Assembly: GCF_001649575.2 (NCBI RefSeq)
Contig: NC_051431.1
Coordinates: 1,975,260-2,039,259, forward strand
DNA from: Kryptolebias marmoratus
Taxonomy: Eukaryota > Chordata > Actinopteri > Cyprinodontiformes > Rivulidae
DNA: 64,000 nt
Reading direction: 5' to 3'
The position numbers and the translations under genes were made by a program. Below the pieces are notes generated by a model that was not told the origin of the DNA, searched no databases, and saw only the letters and a list, made by a program, of their open reading frames with translations. Shown one piece after another: positions 11,701 through 23,742 of the stretch; position 1 is the stretch's first letter; each line of letters starts with the position of its first letter.

Positions 11701-14700
11701 AAAATTAGATGGTGAGCTTGATATACATGGTAGGAAAGGTGGAAAGTTCCAAATGCCTTCTGTTGATTTTTCCCTACCTAAATTAAAAACAAAAGGACAA
11801 GAGGTCAATATAGATGGTCCTGAGATTAAACAAGGAAACATCAACATGCCTGACATTGACTTTTCACTTTCCAAAGGTACATTAGAGGGTGACATCAATG
11901 TTGAAGGCCCTGATGTCAAAGGAGGAAAATTCAAGATGCCAAAATTTGATGTTTCTCTACCAAAGGTTAGTCTCCCAAAAGTTGAGGGACCAGATATAAA
12001 AGGAAAATTTGAATTGCCAACTGCTGATATTTCACTCCCAAAACCAAAGGCAGGTGTGGACATTGATGTTGACACTGGGAAAGGCAGCAAGTTTCATCTT
12101 CCGTCAGTTGATTTTTCTCTTCCTAAAATCAAAACTAAGGGTGCCGATGTCGACATTCAAGGACCTAGCATCAAGGGCGACGTGTCACTCCCAAAGGTAA
12201 AGTCTCCAGAAGTAGATGTCAGTCTCAAAGGCCCTGATATCCAAGGGGCCAAGATTGACCTACCATCTGTTGACATCTCACTCCCTAAAGGAAAGATTGA
12301 TGGAGATTTTGATGTTGAAGGGCCTGAGGTGAAGGGTGGAAAGTTTAAAATGCCAAAAATCGATGTGTCTTTGCCAAAGGTCAATCTCCCAGAAGGTGAT
12401 TTGAAGATAAAGGGCCCAGATATCAAGACTGGGAAGATTACAATGCCAGATATTGATATATCACTTCCCAAAGGAAAAGTGAAGGGAGGAATCGAAGCTG
12501 AAGGACATGCTGCCAAAGGAGGCAAATTTCACATGCCCTCAATTGACATAACTCTTCCTAAAATGAAGGCTAAAGGACCTGAGATAGATGTTGAGGGCCC
12601 TAAGATTGAAGGTGGAAAAGTAAACATGCCTTCCCTTGATGTTACTTTGCCTAAAATAAAGTCTCCAAAGGTGGATATCAGTCTTGAGGGACCTGATCTA
12701 AAAGGTGAAACAGTCAAAATCCCAACTGTTGATGTTTCCCTTCCCAAAGGTACAATAGAGGGTGACATCAATGTTGAAGGCCCTGATGTCAAAGGAGGAA
12801 AATTCAAGATGCCAAAATTTGATGTTTCTCTACCAAAGGTTAGTCTCCCAAAAGTTGAGGGACCAGATATAAAAGGAAAATTTGAATTGCCAACTGCTGA
12901 TATTTCACTCCCAAAACCAAAAGCAGATGTGGACATTGATGTTGACACTGGGAAAGGCAGCAAGTTTCATCTTCCGTCAGTTGATTTTTCTCTTCCTAAA
13001 ATCAAAACTAAGGGTGCCGATGTCGACATTCAAGGACCTAGCATCAAGGGTGACGTGTCACTCCCAAAGGTAAAGTCTCCAGAAGTAGATGTCAGTCTCA
13101 AAGGCCCTGATATCCAAGGGGCCAAGATTGACCTACCATCTGTTGACATCTCACCCCCTAAAGGAAAGATTGATGGAGATTTTGATGTTGAAGGCCCTGA
13201 GGTGAAGGGTGGAAAGTTTAAAATGCCAAAAATCGATGTGTCTTTGCCAAAGGTCAATCTCCCAGAAGGTAATTTGAAGATAAAGGGCCCAGATATCAAG
13301 ACTGGGAAGATTACAATGCCAGATATTGATATATCACTTCCCAAAGGAAAAGCAAAAGGAGAAATTGAAATTGAAGGTCACTATGGGAACGAAGGAAAAA
13401 TTCATATGCCCTCTATCCCTCTTCCTAAGTTCAAAGGAAAAGAACCACAAGTAAACATAGAAGCGCCTCAAACTGATATTGATATCAAGGGTCCAAATGT
13501 AAAAGGAGGCAAATTAAAAATGCCTACAGTTGCTATTTCACTTCCAAAGGTGAACCTGCCTGAAGGTGATGTCAAAGTGGAAGGGGTAAAAGTGAAAGAA
13601 CCAAAGATTGAAGTGCCTGCTGCTGATATATCACTTCCAGAGGGAAACGTTGAGGGAGATGTCAATATTCGAGGTCCATCAGGAATGGGAAAGTTTGAAA
13701 TGCCAAAGGCTGAAGTTAATAAAAAAGGTGGAAGGCTCCAGATGCCATCTCTTGACATAAATCTGTCTAAATTTGATCTAGATCTCAGCCTTCCCTCTGG
13801 TACAAAAGATAAAGGATTCAAAATGGAGGCCAGTGGCCTTGATGCAACAGGAGATTTGGAGTTGTCAGACCTCAAAGGCAATATCAAACCGGCCAAGTTG
13901 AATGTTAAGGGTGAAGACTTAAACACAGGGGGTGTAGAAGGTTCAGGTGCATCCCTAAAACTTCCCTCAGTCAAACTACCAACAGTTGACATCTCAGCTC
14001 CAAAAGTGGATTTAGATTTTGGTCTCACCAAACCTAAAGGTGATGATGTAGAAGTGGAGCTTTTGAAAGCAGAGGGAGAAAGGCCTTATTCAGGGGGTAG
14101 CTTTGATCTACCTGATGTCTCACTTAAAGTCCCTAGTTTCTCTCTGCCCAGAATTGGTGGAAAGTCAAAGAGTGGTGATTTGGAAGTATCAGGGCCCAAA
14201 GGAGATGTTTCCTTTAATCCACCTAGTGTGGAGGGAGAGATTAGGGCACCATCAGTAGAGTTTGATAGAGATGGAAAAGTTAAAGTGAAGAAAACAAAGA
14301 TGAAAATGCCCTCATTTGAAATTTCCAAAAAGGATGCAGATGTATCTGTATCTTGTCCTGATGTTGATGTCAAAATGAAAAGCAGGAAACCTGACATTCC
14401 TAAGGTAGATTTCAATATTGAGGGTCCAGATGGGAAAGCAAAACATAAAGTGAAGTTCCCCAAGTTCAAAATGTCATCACGAAAAGTACAACTCCCAGAA
14501 GAAGAAGTTGATGATAAAGTGGAAGCAGATGTGGAAGGGAAGGCTGGCTTCCATGTTCCTGATGTCACTATCAAATTGCCTAAGTTCTCAATACCAGGAT
14601 TTGGCTCTAAAGAAAAAGATTTAGGTAAGCCAAACTGTGAACTCGAGGTTCAGGCCAAAGGCAAGATGCCTTCTGTTGAACTGTCACTACCAGCAGCTAA

Positions 14701-17700
14701 AACACCAGAGACAGAGGTTCTTCTCCCTAAATCAGAAGTTGATGTTTCAGAAGCAGATATTAAAGGTTACGAAGGAAATCTCAAAATTCCCAAAATGCCT
14801 ACGATGGTTGTTTCCATCCCTAAAGTGGACCTGGATGTATCCCTGCCAAAAGGAAAGTCCCAAAGAATTGAAGGGCCTGATGTGGAGTTTAAAGGAGGTG
14901 AAGGCAAATTCAAAATGCCTGGTATCAAAATGCCAACCATTGACATATCCAAGGAAAAGACAGATAAATTAAAAGGACCAGATGTTGAAATGGGGGGTGA
15001 GGGAAAGTTAAAGATGCCTAACATCAAAATGTCACATGTTGACATTGGTCTTCCAAAAATGAAAACCCCAGAGGTTGATGCACCTGATTTCCAGGCAAAG
15101 GTTGAGTCTGGAGGTGCAAAATTTTCAGTTCCTTATTTCCAAGTGCCCTCAGTTGATATGTCACTTCCGAAAGCAAAGGCTGAAGTTGAAATGGAGGGGA
15201 GTGCAAAGCAAAAGTTCAAAATGCCCAGCACTGACATCTCTTTGCCTAAGGGTAAATTTCAAGGCACTGGGGCACATGAAATGGCTCACATAAAAATGCC
15301 AAATGTTGCTATATCTCTGCCCAAAGAAAAGACTGAAGGTCCAGAGTTGGAGATTAAAGGGGAAGGTGGCAAATTCAAGATGCCACACATCGCTATGCCC
15401 TCTGTTGACATTTCACTACCCAAAGGAAAAGTTGAAGGTTTTGATGTTGAGGGAGATGGAAGAGAGAAAGTCAAAATACCATACATGAAAATGCCCTCAG
15501 TTGACATATCAGCACCAAAAGGGAAGACTGACGATTCAGATGCTGAAATGAAGGGAAACATGGGAGGAAAATTCAAGCTGCCTCATGTGAAAATGCCAAA
15601 TGTGGAATTCTCTGGTCCTAAAGGAAAAGATAGTCCAGAAATGAACATTAAAGGTCAAAGTGGTAATTTTAAGGTGCCACACGTCAGTATGCCTTCTGTT
15701 GATATTTCATTACCCAAAGGAAAGTTTGAAAGTCCGGAGGTTGAGATCGAGAAAGATGCAGAAGGGACGCTAAAAATGCCTCATGTGAAAATGCCAAATG
15801 TTGAAATCTCTCTTCCCAAAGGAAAATCTGGAAAAATTAAAGAAATGGACGTAACAGTTGAGGGAGAGGGAAATCTATCAAAAATTCCCTCAGTAGATAT
15901 TTCACTGCCAAAAGTTAAGACTGAAGGTCCCGACCTTGAAATTAAAGGTGAAGGAGGAAAGTTCAAAATGCCAAAAGTTGATATATCTCTTCCTAAGGGT
16001 AAAAGTAAAGTACATGAAGTGCCTTCTGTGGAAATGGAACTCACAGGTCCAGATGTTGAACTTCTAAAGGGAAAAGTTTCATTGCAAAAAGATCAGTCCT
16101 CTGAGACTGATTTACCAACTGGGAAGGCAAAAGGTAAACTAAAAGGGCCACAAAAAGTTACATTAGGTTTGGAGACAGGAACTCATAAAGAAGCTGGTTT
16201 GCACGTTGAGGACGAACACAAAGGTTTGAAACTCAAAATGCCAACAATAGATGTCAAAGGTCCCCAAGGAGACTTGGAGCTTGATATAGGATTGCACAAA
16301 GAAGAAGGAAAGAAGGACAAGACAAAAATTGAATTACCTGATTTGGATCTGAACACAGGAACTAGCGGCAAAGTTAAGGAGCCCAAAGTCAAAGGAAAAA
16401 AGTTCAAGATTGGACTGCCAAAAAAGAAAACTGGTGGAGATGTAACAGTAGGGGTAAAACCAACTGGTGAAAGCAAAGTTCAACACAAAGGGCAGTCAAA
16501 TGACAAAGATCAAATTGATATCCCAACAGCAGAGGTTACACTACCAAGTGTTAGTCTAGAAACAAAAACAGGTGGAGATAAAGGCAACTCATCTTTCCAT
16601 AAGGAAATCAAAGTTCCTAGGATACCAGATATAGAGTTTGATATTGGTACATCCCAAGATGAAGAGGGTGACAAAACAGAAATGGACAAGAAAGTCAAGA
16701 TCCCTAAATTTGGTGTTCCATTACCCTCCCTCACGTCTCCTGACAGAGCGATGAATATCTGCAGACCAGAAGTGCAATATGAGGGCCCTAAAATGCCCAA
16801 AGTAAAGAAAGCTGTTTTTGTCCTGGTAAAGCCTAATGAAGCTGATGAGGCAGCAGCAAGTGCAAGTGTCCCAAAAGCGGAGACAACAGCTGAAAATAAG
16901 ACAGAGGAGGTCAAAGGGAAGATGCCCAAAATCAAAATGAAGCCAAGCTTTGGGAAATCCAAAGAGAAAACAGTAGCAGTTGGTTCAGAAAGGGAAGAAG
17001 AGGAAGAGGAAACATCAAAAGGGGAAAAATTTAAAATGCCCAAAGTTTCATTTTCTCCTGGCAAAATGGGGTCATTTGATGTGACGCAAAAGGAAGACAG
17101 TTCGAGTTCCAATGGAGAAAAATATGCAAGTCCTCACAAAAGCTCCAAGAATGATAAAGGGACGTTCAGTGGAAAAATCAAGCTTCCAAAGGTGGAATTC
17201 ACTAGTCCATACAGCAAGATGGCTGCAAGTGGGGAGAAAACAGAAACAATAGGTAAAATGGGAAAAGATTCGTCACCAAGAGGAGTAAGGGAAGACAACA
17301 GAAAATTAGGTGAAATGGCCTTTATGAGTGATGCTCCAGAGACTTCAACACATGTGGTGTCATCTCATGCCAGAACAGAAATGCTGGACAGGGACAGCTC
17401 AGAGTCTCCTGTTGGATTTAGCACCGAGTTCAGCTCAACAAAGATTCAGACGTGGAGCGAGATGGAGAGCAGGGGCAATGAGGCTGAAGAAAAGGATTCT
17501 TCCTCCTGGTTTAAGGTACCGAAGATAACGCTGAAGCCCCACACCTCGGGTAAGGACTAAACAAACTTAACCTGCCTTAACAAGATATTCATTACCTCTC
17601 GTGTACAACCCCAACCCGGTTGGGACGTAGGACGTGTAAAATGTAAATTAAAACAGAATAGATTAAGTTGCAAATCTCATAAACCTATTTTTTTATTTAC

Positions 17701-18542
17701 AGTGAAACATAGTATACATACCAAATGTTCAAACTAAGAAATTGTACCATTTTTTATTAGTAGCAGTTTCTCCCAGCCTGGTGAACCTCTGCCCATGTTT
17801 ACTTCTGACAGATTCAGCCTCTAAATCCTCTTTTTATTAACTTAATTAGCTACAAAATGCTTCTCCAGCTGTTTCTTATTCATACCACTTACTTTCACAG
17901 CCTTTTGTTGCCCCTGTCCCAACTTATTTGAGATGTACTACTGCTATAAAAATCTAAATTATTTTATTACCTTATTAAGAAATTATATCATTTCCTAATT
18001 TAAGCATTGGATATGGTTGCTATGTTCCATTGTGAATAAAATATAGGTTTATGAGATTTACAAACCATTGGATTCTGTTTTTATTTACATTTTACACAAC
18101 TGGGAGTGTATTTATTATATTAAGAACTTTTGTGTTTTAAATATTTTATTCATCTTCTGCTTCGCTTTCTCTTATTTAAGCTTGAGTTTCCTTTCTGCCT
18201 TTGTTTCCTCACTCATCCTTCCCTCCTTTCCTTTCCTTCCCTTGTCTTTCTTTCTCTCCTCTCCTGCTCCCTGCAGGCTTCCTTCAGATAACCCCAGAGG
18301 GTTCTCCTCAGGCCCAGCGGAGGGGTGAGGTGGGAGGCGAGGCTGACGTCTCGGGGTCTTTCTGCCTCCACACATCAGGGCTCGATTTCTCCACCCAGCA
18401 GACGTCTGAAGAACACCAAGTCTCCTCCACGGAGGAAGGAACCGTCACCACGGTGACCCAAACCACCCGAATCACTCGGCATCTGGTTACCAGTGAGACA
18501 CGAACAGGTGAATCGAAAACTCGCCAAGCGACAGACTTTTAA
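5766..18542 (+). CDS. prx: Periaxin: PDZ scaffold protein with giant repeat exon
   Basis: Periaxin is a cytoskeletal scaffold that links the dystroglycan complex to the cortex of myelinating Schwann cells and lens fibres. Exons by splice sites and phase: 5766-5795, 6346-6505, 7058-7251, 8491-8732, 8833-17549, 18277-18542 (stop TAA). The joined frame is open and gives 3202 aa. Residues about 19-101 form a PDZ domain; [13 protein letters not shown] and [17 protein letters not shown] match human periaxin almost residue for residue, much better than AHNAK. Residues 129-219 are very basic (KKRGGR, KAKRRIR), as in periaxin's nuclear-localisation region. Residues about 430-2620 are degenerate repeats of the type MPxxDxSLPK. 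An acidic run (EREEEEEE) lies near 2930, as in the mammalian protein. The start ATG at 5766 has a good context (G at -3, G at +4) and gives a leader of mammalian length. However, the frame stays open upstream, so the N-terminus may be longer. It is about twice the length of human periaxin. Confidence 0.9.
6665..6905. repeat. Dispersed repeat, diverged copy of the 29910 family, in a prx intron
   Basis: Contains ggcctagatttccatgaagg, gtgaatgactctcagctacc and caccacactaaattttagct. The atcgcccgcc block is missing. Confidence 0.5.
7445..8050 (+). mobile_element. Relic of a non-LTR retrotransposon reverse-transcriptase C-terminus
   Basis: Broken frames resemble the C-terminal part of fish LINE polyproteins: FKYLGVL-like, RRVAGL-like, [20 protein letters not shown] and RPRTHWRD in order, with frameshifts and stops. 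It lies in the prx intron between 7251 and 8491, in the same orientation as the gene. The exact clade is not assigned. Confidence 0.6.
8125..8200. repeat. Short interspersed fragment (tttatttatatagcaccaag)
   Basis: The segment tttatttatatagcaccaag followed by acaaaagtc is shared with 38061-38107. It is a common tail-like fragment in fish genomes, here in a prx intron. Confidence 0.45.
11878..12482 (+). repeat. prx: Recent internal duplication, first copy
   Basis: About 605 bases recur 873 bases (291 codons) downstream at 12751-13355 with only a handful of substitutions by eye, while the DNA between the copies is ordinary divergent repeat. The copies encode residues about 1225-1426 and 1516-1717. 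The first copy reads SLPKGK where the second reads SPPKGK, and EGD where the second reads EGN. Confidence 0.85.
12751..13355 (+). repeat. prx: Recent internal duplication, second copy
   Basis: Near-identical to 11878-12482 and in the same frame, so the duplication is length-preserving for the protein. The substitutions seen include both silent and amino-acid-changing ones, so the two copies are not a simple copy-paste artefact of assembly. Confidence 0.85.
17606..18100. mobile_element. Non-autonomous TIR transposon, copy A, in the last prx intron
   Basis: The left end (CAACCCCAAC...TTGGGACG, then gtgtaaaatgtaaat) is echoed in inverted form by the right end (tttacattttacacaac), with about 80 bases of imperfect terminal inverted repeat. 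No transposase is present. It occupies most of the intron between the giant exon and the last exon. Confidence 0.7.
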
Positions 18543-18853
18543 CTACTGAGGATGCTGTACTGATATCTTAAAAAATATTTTCTTGTTGTTGTGTTTTTTT
18601 TTTTAGTCTGGTGAGGTTGCAGTGTTCTTGTAAACATCTGTTTAAAAAGTCTATATTTTATATTTTTATTAGTTTAGGCATGATTGTGATAAAATAACTT
18701 TATATCAACCAGCATTACTGTCAGTATTACAGCTAAAGAGTAATATATACTGTATTTCCTTTTTTCACTTTATAAATGACGACTTCTAGTTGTTTTGTTA
18801 GTTTAGTCCTAATTATTTATGCAGTTTTGTTTGGTTTTGAGGATTCCACTCTG

Positions 18854-18859
18854 AATAAA
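18854..18859 (+). terminator. prx: Probable prx polyadenylation signal
   Basis: AATAAA lies 312 bases after the prx stop codon, before the transposon copy that starts at 18897. It is the first canonical hexamer downstream of the final exon. Confidence 0.5.
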
Positions 18860-18896
18860 CCTGTCAGGATTTTTTAATATTTATTGGTGTTTGTCT

Positions 18897-19643
18897 ACAA
18901 TGCCAATTCCGAAAAAGTTAAGACTTTGTGTGAAATATAAATAAAACCAAAATGCAATGTTTTGCAAATATCATAAACTTATATTTTATTCACAATGAGA
19001 CATAGCACATATATGAAATGTTTACACGTAGAAACTGTACCGTTTTGGGGTAATACAAGGTAATTTTGAATTTTATGGCAGCAACACATCTTGAAAAAGG
19101 TGGAACAGAGGCAACAAAAGGCTGTAAAAGGAAGTGGTACGAATGCAAAACAGCTGGAGGAAGATTTTCAAACATTTTAGGTTAAAAAGCAACAGGTCCG
19201 TAAGAGGAGTGGGTGTAAAAAGAGTGTTTTAAAAGCTGAACCTCTTACAAGTAAAATTCAAATCCAAATTCCTAAAGAGGAGAGGGACCATCCAGCCTGT
19301 TATCAAAGCCTGCCTCTCTGATGGTATGGGGGTGCATTAGTCCAGGTTTTAGAGCAACATCTGCTCCCATCCAGGACTGTTGAACAGACAGAATGGGACA
19401 ACCTCAGGTCCAGATGTTTACAGATGCTGCACAGAGGGAAACTTTTTAGATGAGTTTCTGCGCTAAAACTCAAAATGACCTTATTGGTTTAAAAAAAAAA
19501 GTTTCAATTTCTTAGTTGAAGTATTTGATATGTTTACAATGTTTTTTGTGGACGAAATAAGAGTTTATAAGGTTTGCAAATCACTGCATTCTGTTTTTAT
19601 TTACATTTTACACAATGTCCCAACTTTTTCAGAATTAGGGTTG
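18897..19643. mobile_element. Non-autonomous TIR transposon, copy B, just downstream of prx
   Basis: Same ends as the copy at 17606: left ccaattccgaaaaagtt, right aactttttcagaattagg, with the shared subterminal attttacacaa/ttgtgtgaaat blocks. The internal DNA differs from copy A and shows no transposase frame. It begins 38 bases after the probable prx poly(A) signal. Confidence 0.75.
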
Positions 19644-21025
19644 TGTTGAAAATGTGCTGAAATTAAAAATTGACTCTCATCACCACAGTGGATTAGATCC
19701 TGATTTATACGTCGAGTTCAAAGTAATTTATTTTGTGCCACTGCGGTACATGCCAGAGTATCGTTTATGTAAATTTATCTTCATTAAAGGTTTTTTTTGA
19801 AGCTGTTTCTTTTTACCTAAAAAAATGTAATTATTTTCATATTTCTTAGAGATGGAAGGAGAAGGAATGTTTTAGATCTGAACATTTATTTTGTTTGTCC
19901 TGAAGGAAAAGTGTGAGCTTTTTGAGATGATGGGTTGGTTTTATTTTCTACTCACTTAAAAGGCATTTAGTTTCCCAGAGTTTATCGGTGTGAGCGAGCA
20001 TGATGGCTCTGTTTCTGCTGTGGGGATCAAACCTGTGGCCTTCAGGGTGCAGATTGCTCTCGAACATTTAGGCCGAACTGCTGCTAGTCGATTCATATTC
20101 ATGTTCTCACTGCTGCCTGCGAAGTGTAACACTGTATATTCTGCAAACAAGGCTTAAGCTTGGAGATAATCCCGGTGCTGTTCTGTGTATTTATCCCGAC
20201 TGTTTACCGTGTTGTGAGGCGGAAAACAGTGAGCTGGTGGGAATTTTAGGGCTTTAAATAAAACAATCTAGCAAATACAGAGATAAATTAACACAAAATA
20301 TGATCAGGCAGGGCTGCTGCAGTGCCTTAATTTTATTCAACAACCAGCATGTCAGAAAATGTGTATTTTGCAGACAGATCCAAGACACACACATTGGACA
20401 TTGTTTTGCTTTTTTATTAAACTTTTTTGAAGGATAAATAACTGATAAGTCAAGAGATTTCAGGAAGTGCCTTTGCCCTTTATTTTTTAAAACTAATTTC
20501 GCTATTTGCCTTGAAATGAAAGAATAAAAGAGTTATTTCACCATTTAGATATTTTTCTCTCTATTGTGCAGCACAAATGTTATTTTTAAATGGACTGCTA
20601 ACCATTTAAGATAATATAAATAAAAAAATACACAATCATAGTTTAGCAGGCTGCAGACTTAGTGAAATTAGGATATTTGTAAATTAAATTCTTTTTCTTT
20701 ATTTATTAAATGAAATTGTGATCAAAAGAAATAAATATTCTCCCAGGTTTGTTTCATTCACAGTTTTTATTTTTCTGCCTGCTTTGCAAATGAAAAAAAT
20801 ATGTATATTTCACAAATTGTAAGAAGATTATGTGAAGAAGCAACACACTGAGTGGCATCGACTGAATGTGTTTAGAGATTTTAATCAAATCTTCACGATT
20901 CATTTAGATTTGAAGGTTTTAGTGCCAAATACTTTGTCAGAGCTGTTTTGGAAAGAATGTTACACCAATAAAATAATATTCCTTCAACTCCGATGTTTCT
21001 GGTGTCTCTTTTCTGTGCAAAGATT

Positions 21026-21402
21026 GTGTTAGTGAAGCTCTGACTAATTGCTGGGTTCTTCCTTTTCCTGCAAAGCTTGATTGCTTGATTGAGTCATCAT
21101 TCACGTCTCCTCAGCTCGTTACGTGTTTGCCTGCCACGCCCATCTGCACCTGTCCCCAGTTTCTAATCAGTTCACCTGCGTCCACTTCCTCATCAGCACC
21201 TGTCTTTAAAAACCTCTTCTCACCTGTTTAATGTTTGCTGTCGTGTTCCTTATGTTCCCGGTTTGCCATTGCTTTTGAGTTTTTGTTATTTAGTTTCTGC
21301 TGCCAAGTCAACCGTTTGTTTTTGCTTCTTTTAAAATAAATTAGTTAAGTTCTGTAAATATGAGTTTGCATACTGGATTCAGATTCCCTCGCTCCTGACA
21401 AC
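21026..21402 (+). mobile_element. Possible solo LTR or other retroelement fragment
   Basis: A C-rich stretch with repeated cacctg words is followed by tttaaaaacc (TATA-like), then aaataaatt (poly(A)-signal-like). The whole ends ctcctgaca. That order resembles a gypsy-type LTR, but I could not define a target duplication or a partner LTR. Confidence 0.3.
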
Positions 21403-21814
21403 ATCTTTTGGGAAATAAGAAAATAAACAAATTAACTCAACTATGATGTTGATTAAAGGATCTATAATGAGACAAAAACTTGTATTTCTAATAGATTAGA
21501 TATGCAGTAATTAATAATATTTTAATTTAAATGCATATGGTTGTTATTTCTGTCTAAACTGTTTTTGTATGCTGGACTTCATTCTCAAACTCTTAATTGA
21601 TAACATAGTTACTGTATGCCACACCTTTATAGGGAAAATTAATTTTGCATGGGTTGTTGGAAAGGCAGTGAGCTGTTGTACTGAGAGCCATCTAGTGGCG
21701 AAAGTTGGTAGGTGCGTTATTTACTTTAGAAACTGATCAGCACTTTAGTCTGACACGGAGCCGGCCACTTTAATCAGCTGATGCAATTTAAGTTGTGTGC
21801 GTAGCTGACAAGAC

Positions 21815-21815
21815 A

Positions 21816-21865
<50 letters not shown>
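21815..21865. repeat. (CA)n microsatellite
   Basis: About 25 uninterrupted CA dinucleotides between agacac and ctcacatac. Confidence 0.95.
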
Positions 21866-21870
<5 letters not shown>

Positions 21871-22281
21871 TACATGAAGAAAATAAGATAATTAGACCTC
21901 TGTACGTTAAGGCTGTTATATGTCACCAGTAAAGAATTAAAGAGCCTGGAAGAACCAAACATCCTGTCTGTGCTCCTTACCGGCACCCCTCGGAGGATAT
22001 CAGCATCAGAATCCTAAGTCATTGCTATCGAACATGGGTGTTTTTTAAATATGGACACAATGTGGCACCTCACAGGTTCATGGTGTTTCTCAGTAGTTTA
22101 ATTGAAAATTGTTGTTGTTAAGAAGAGTTCAAATGAGAGCAGAATAAAAGAAATGCAGAGGAACTCAGAAGCTTTTCCTTCTCCAGACACAAAAATATTT
22201 CAATTAAGATTATTCAAAAAGGCCCAAAAATAATGACAGAAAGTGATAAACTGTCTGCATGGCTGCATGACGTATTTCTTT

Positions 22282-22282
<1 letters not shown>

Positions 22283-22324
<42 letters not shown>
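22283..22324. repeat. (TG)n microsatellite
   Basis: About 20 TG dinucleotides, roughly 420 bases after the (CA)n tract and complementary to it on the same strand. Confidence 0.95.
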
Positions 22325-22327
<3 letters not shown>

Positions 22328-23742
22328 GTACTCCTCTGTGATGACGCAGTAGAAACGTAGGCTCTGAAATGTGTGTGAGGTCAGATAAATACTGGTGTAT
22401 GAGGGGCGAACAGTGCCACAGCCAGAAGAAGGGAAATGACTTTGCATTGGGGTTGTGTATTTCTGGTCTGAGGCTGAAACAAAACACACATTTCCACACA
22501 CACACTGCTGATGATCCAACACATTACACTCATGGAAAAAATATAAAAAACACCATCAAAATAAACAAAAAGAAAACACTGTAACCCTATGATTCACCTC
22601 TCAGTCATGATGCAATACAATGAGACAAAAAACAAACTATTTTTTTACGACAGGCCTTGTCTCACAACTCCAGTACACGTTTCATGACACCCCTGTTACT
22701 TTCTCCAGATGCAGGTTCTTCTGATCCCCATTTTTAACCATTTTTCCTTGGCCTTTTGCTGGTAATTAGCTTCTCACCCAGATTAAAACCAAAGACATAA
22801 AGAGGATACAGAATTAACCTGAATGTTAATTCAGGCATTTGTTTGTTCTTAAACGCAGCAAACAAAGGGTAGGTCTGAGTACCAACTTGTATTATAACTA
22901 CTGTAGTATACCTGTGCACAGAGCTGCACACTTGTCCACACATGCGTGCACGGTGGCATGCTCATAATCATGCAGGCCAGGTGCTCACATACACAACCAG
23001 AGACACGCATCACATGCACATCTCTGTAATGTTGTGATTTGATACAAGGGATGACGATGTGCAGCAACTTTGCATTTAATTTAAAACAGAGATCGTTAAC
23101 CACAAAGAGGATCACTAAAAAAGTTAGCCTATTTGCCGTTTTTTGTGGCACATCAGTGCAGCTGAGTTCTACTCCACGGTTCTTTTGGTTCTGCAAAACT
23201 TGTTTCATGTCTGAAGGCTCATCGATGGCCCGGTCCCAACACTCGCTCTCCACCCTACGCCCCTCTATGAAGTGTGTACTCAGTCGAAGTGCACAGAAGG
23301 GTTCGTGTGCGCAGGTTACAAGCCTGCAGACATTGGAGAATTGGGTTACGTCATCGACTTGCACCTCTGCGTCATAACTGTGACATCCAACATGGCCGAC
23401 CGGTCGATGTTTTGGTATTTCATTTTTGGCTGTTCAAATGTGTTTTGTTCTGACTTGTTGATCGTATTCACACCTGTACAGCAGAGTGAAACAAGAATTA
23501 TTTCAATTCTTTACATTTAAAAACTGCTTTTTTCATGACAGACGCAGCTCGCTCTGTCAGCACTGCCGTATTTCTGCCTTTTAATTAAAAACCCTTTCAT
23601 TATCAATAAAGATAATGAATAAAAAATAATCAAAACATCGCATGCAGCGATGAATTGTGGGTGAATACTTTGCAGAATTCCACTTGGATGTAGGCTTAGC
23701 CAAAGGGCGGATGTAGTACAAAAAGGGGGCGGGGCTAAAGAG

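Larger units (their letters stand above)
8833..17549 (+). repeat. prx: Protein-coding degenerate repeat array within the prx giant exon
   Basis: Most of this exon encodes irregular units of roughly 25-45 residues built on [12 protein letters not shown] followed by an acidic/glycine spacer and GPxxKGGK. Hydrophobic-polar alternation with Pro and Lys is typical of the periaxin/AHNAK repeat domains. The Lys/Pro-rich codons make the opposite strand open too, which explains the long antisense reading frames here. A donor (gggtaagg) overlaps the last codons before an in-frame stop at 17558, so unspliced transcripts would end ten bases into the intron. Confidence 0.85.

Noticed and set aside
8833..17549. 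CRISPR-like or satellite array
   Set aside because: The periodicity is codon-based and degenerate inside one open reading frame; there are no constant repeats with unique spacers.
8843..17560. AHNAK as the identity of the giant repeat gene
   Set aside because: The repeat style fits both families, but the PDZ exons align far better with periaxin, and the neighbours are those of PRX.
8843..17560. Treating the giant open frame as a complete single-exon gene
   Set aside because: A splice acceptor and in-frame codons precede it at 8833. The donor at 17550 joins in phase to a conserved-looking C-terminal exon at 18277.
22214..22522. Frames rich in Thr-His across the TG/CA tracts
   Set aside because: Dinucleotide repeats translate without stops. 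There is no gene evidence.
22900..23400. Possible coding exon or transposon fragment around 23040-23377
   Set aside because: Frames are open on both strands but show no domain, no paired splice sites with phase support and no recognisable transposase motif.
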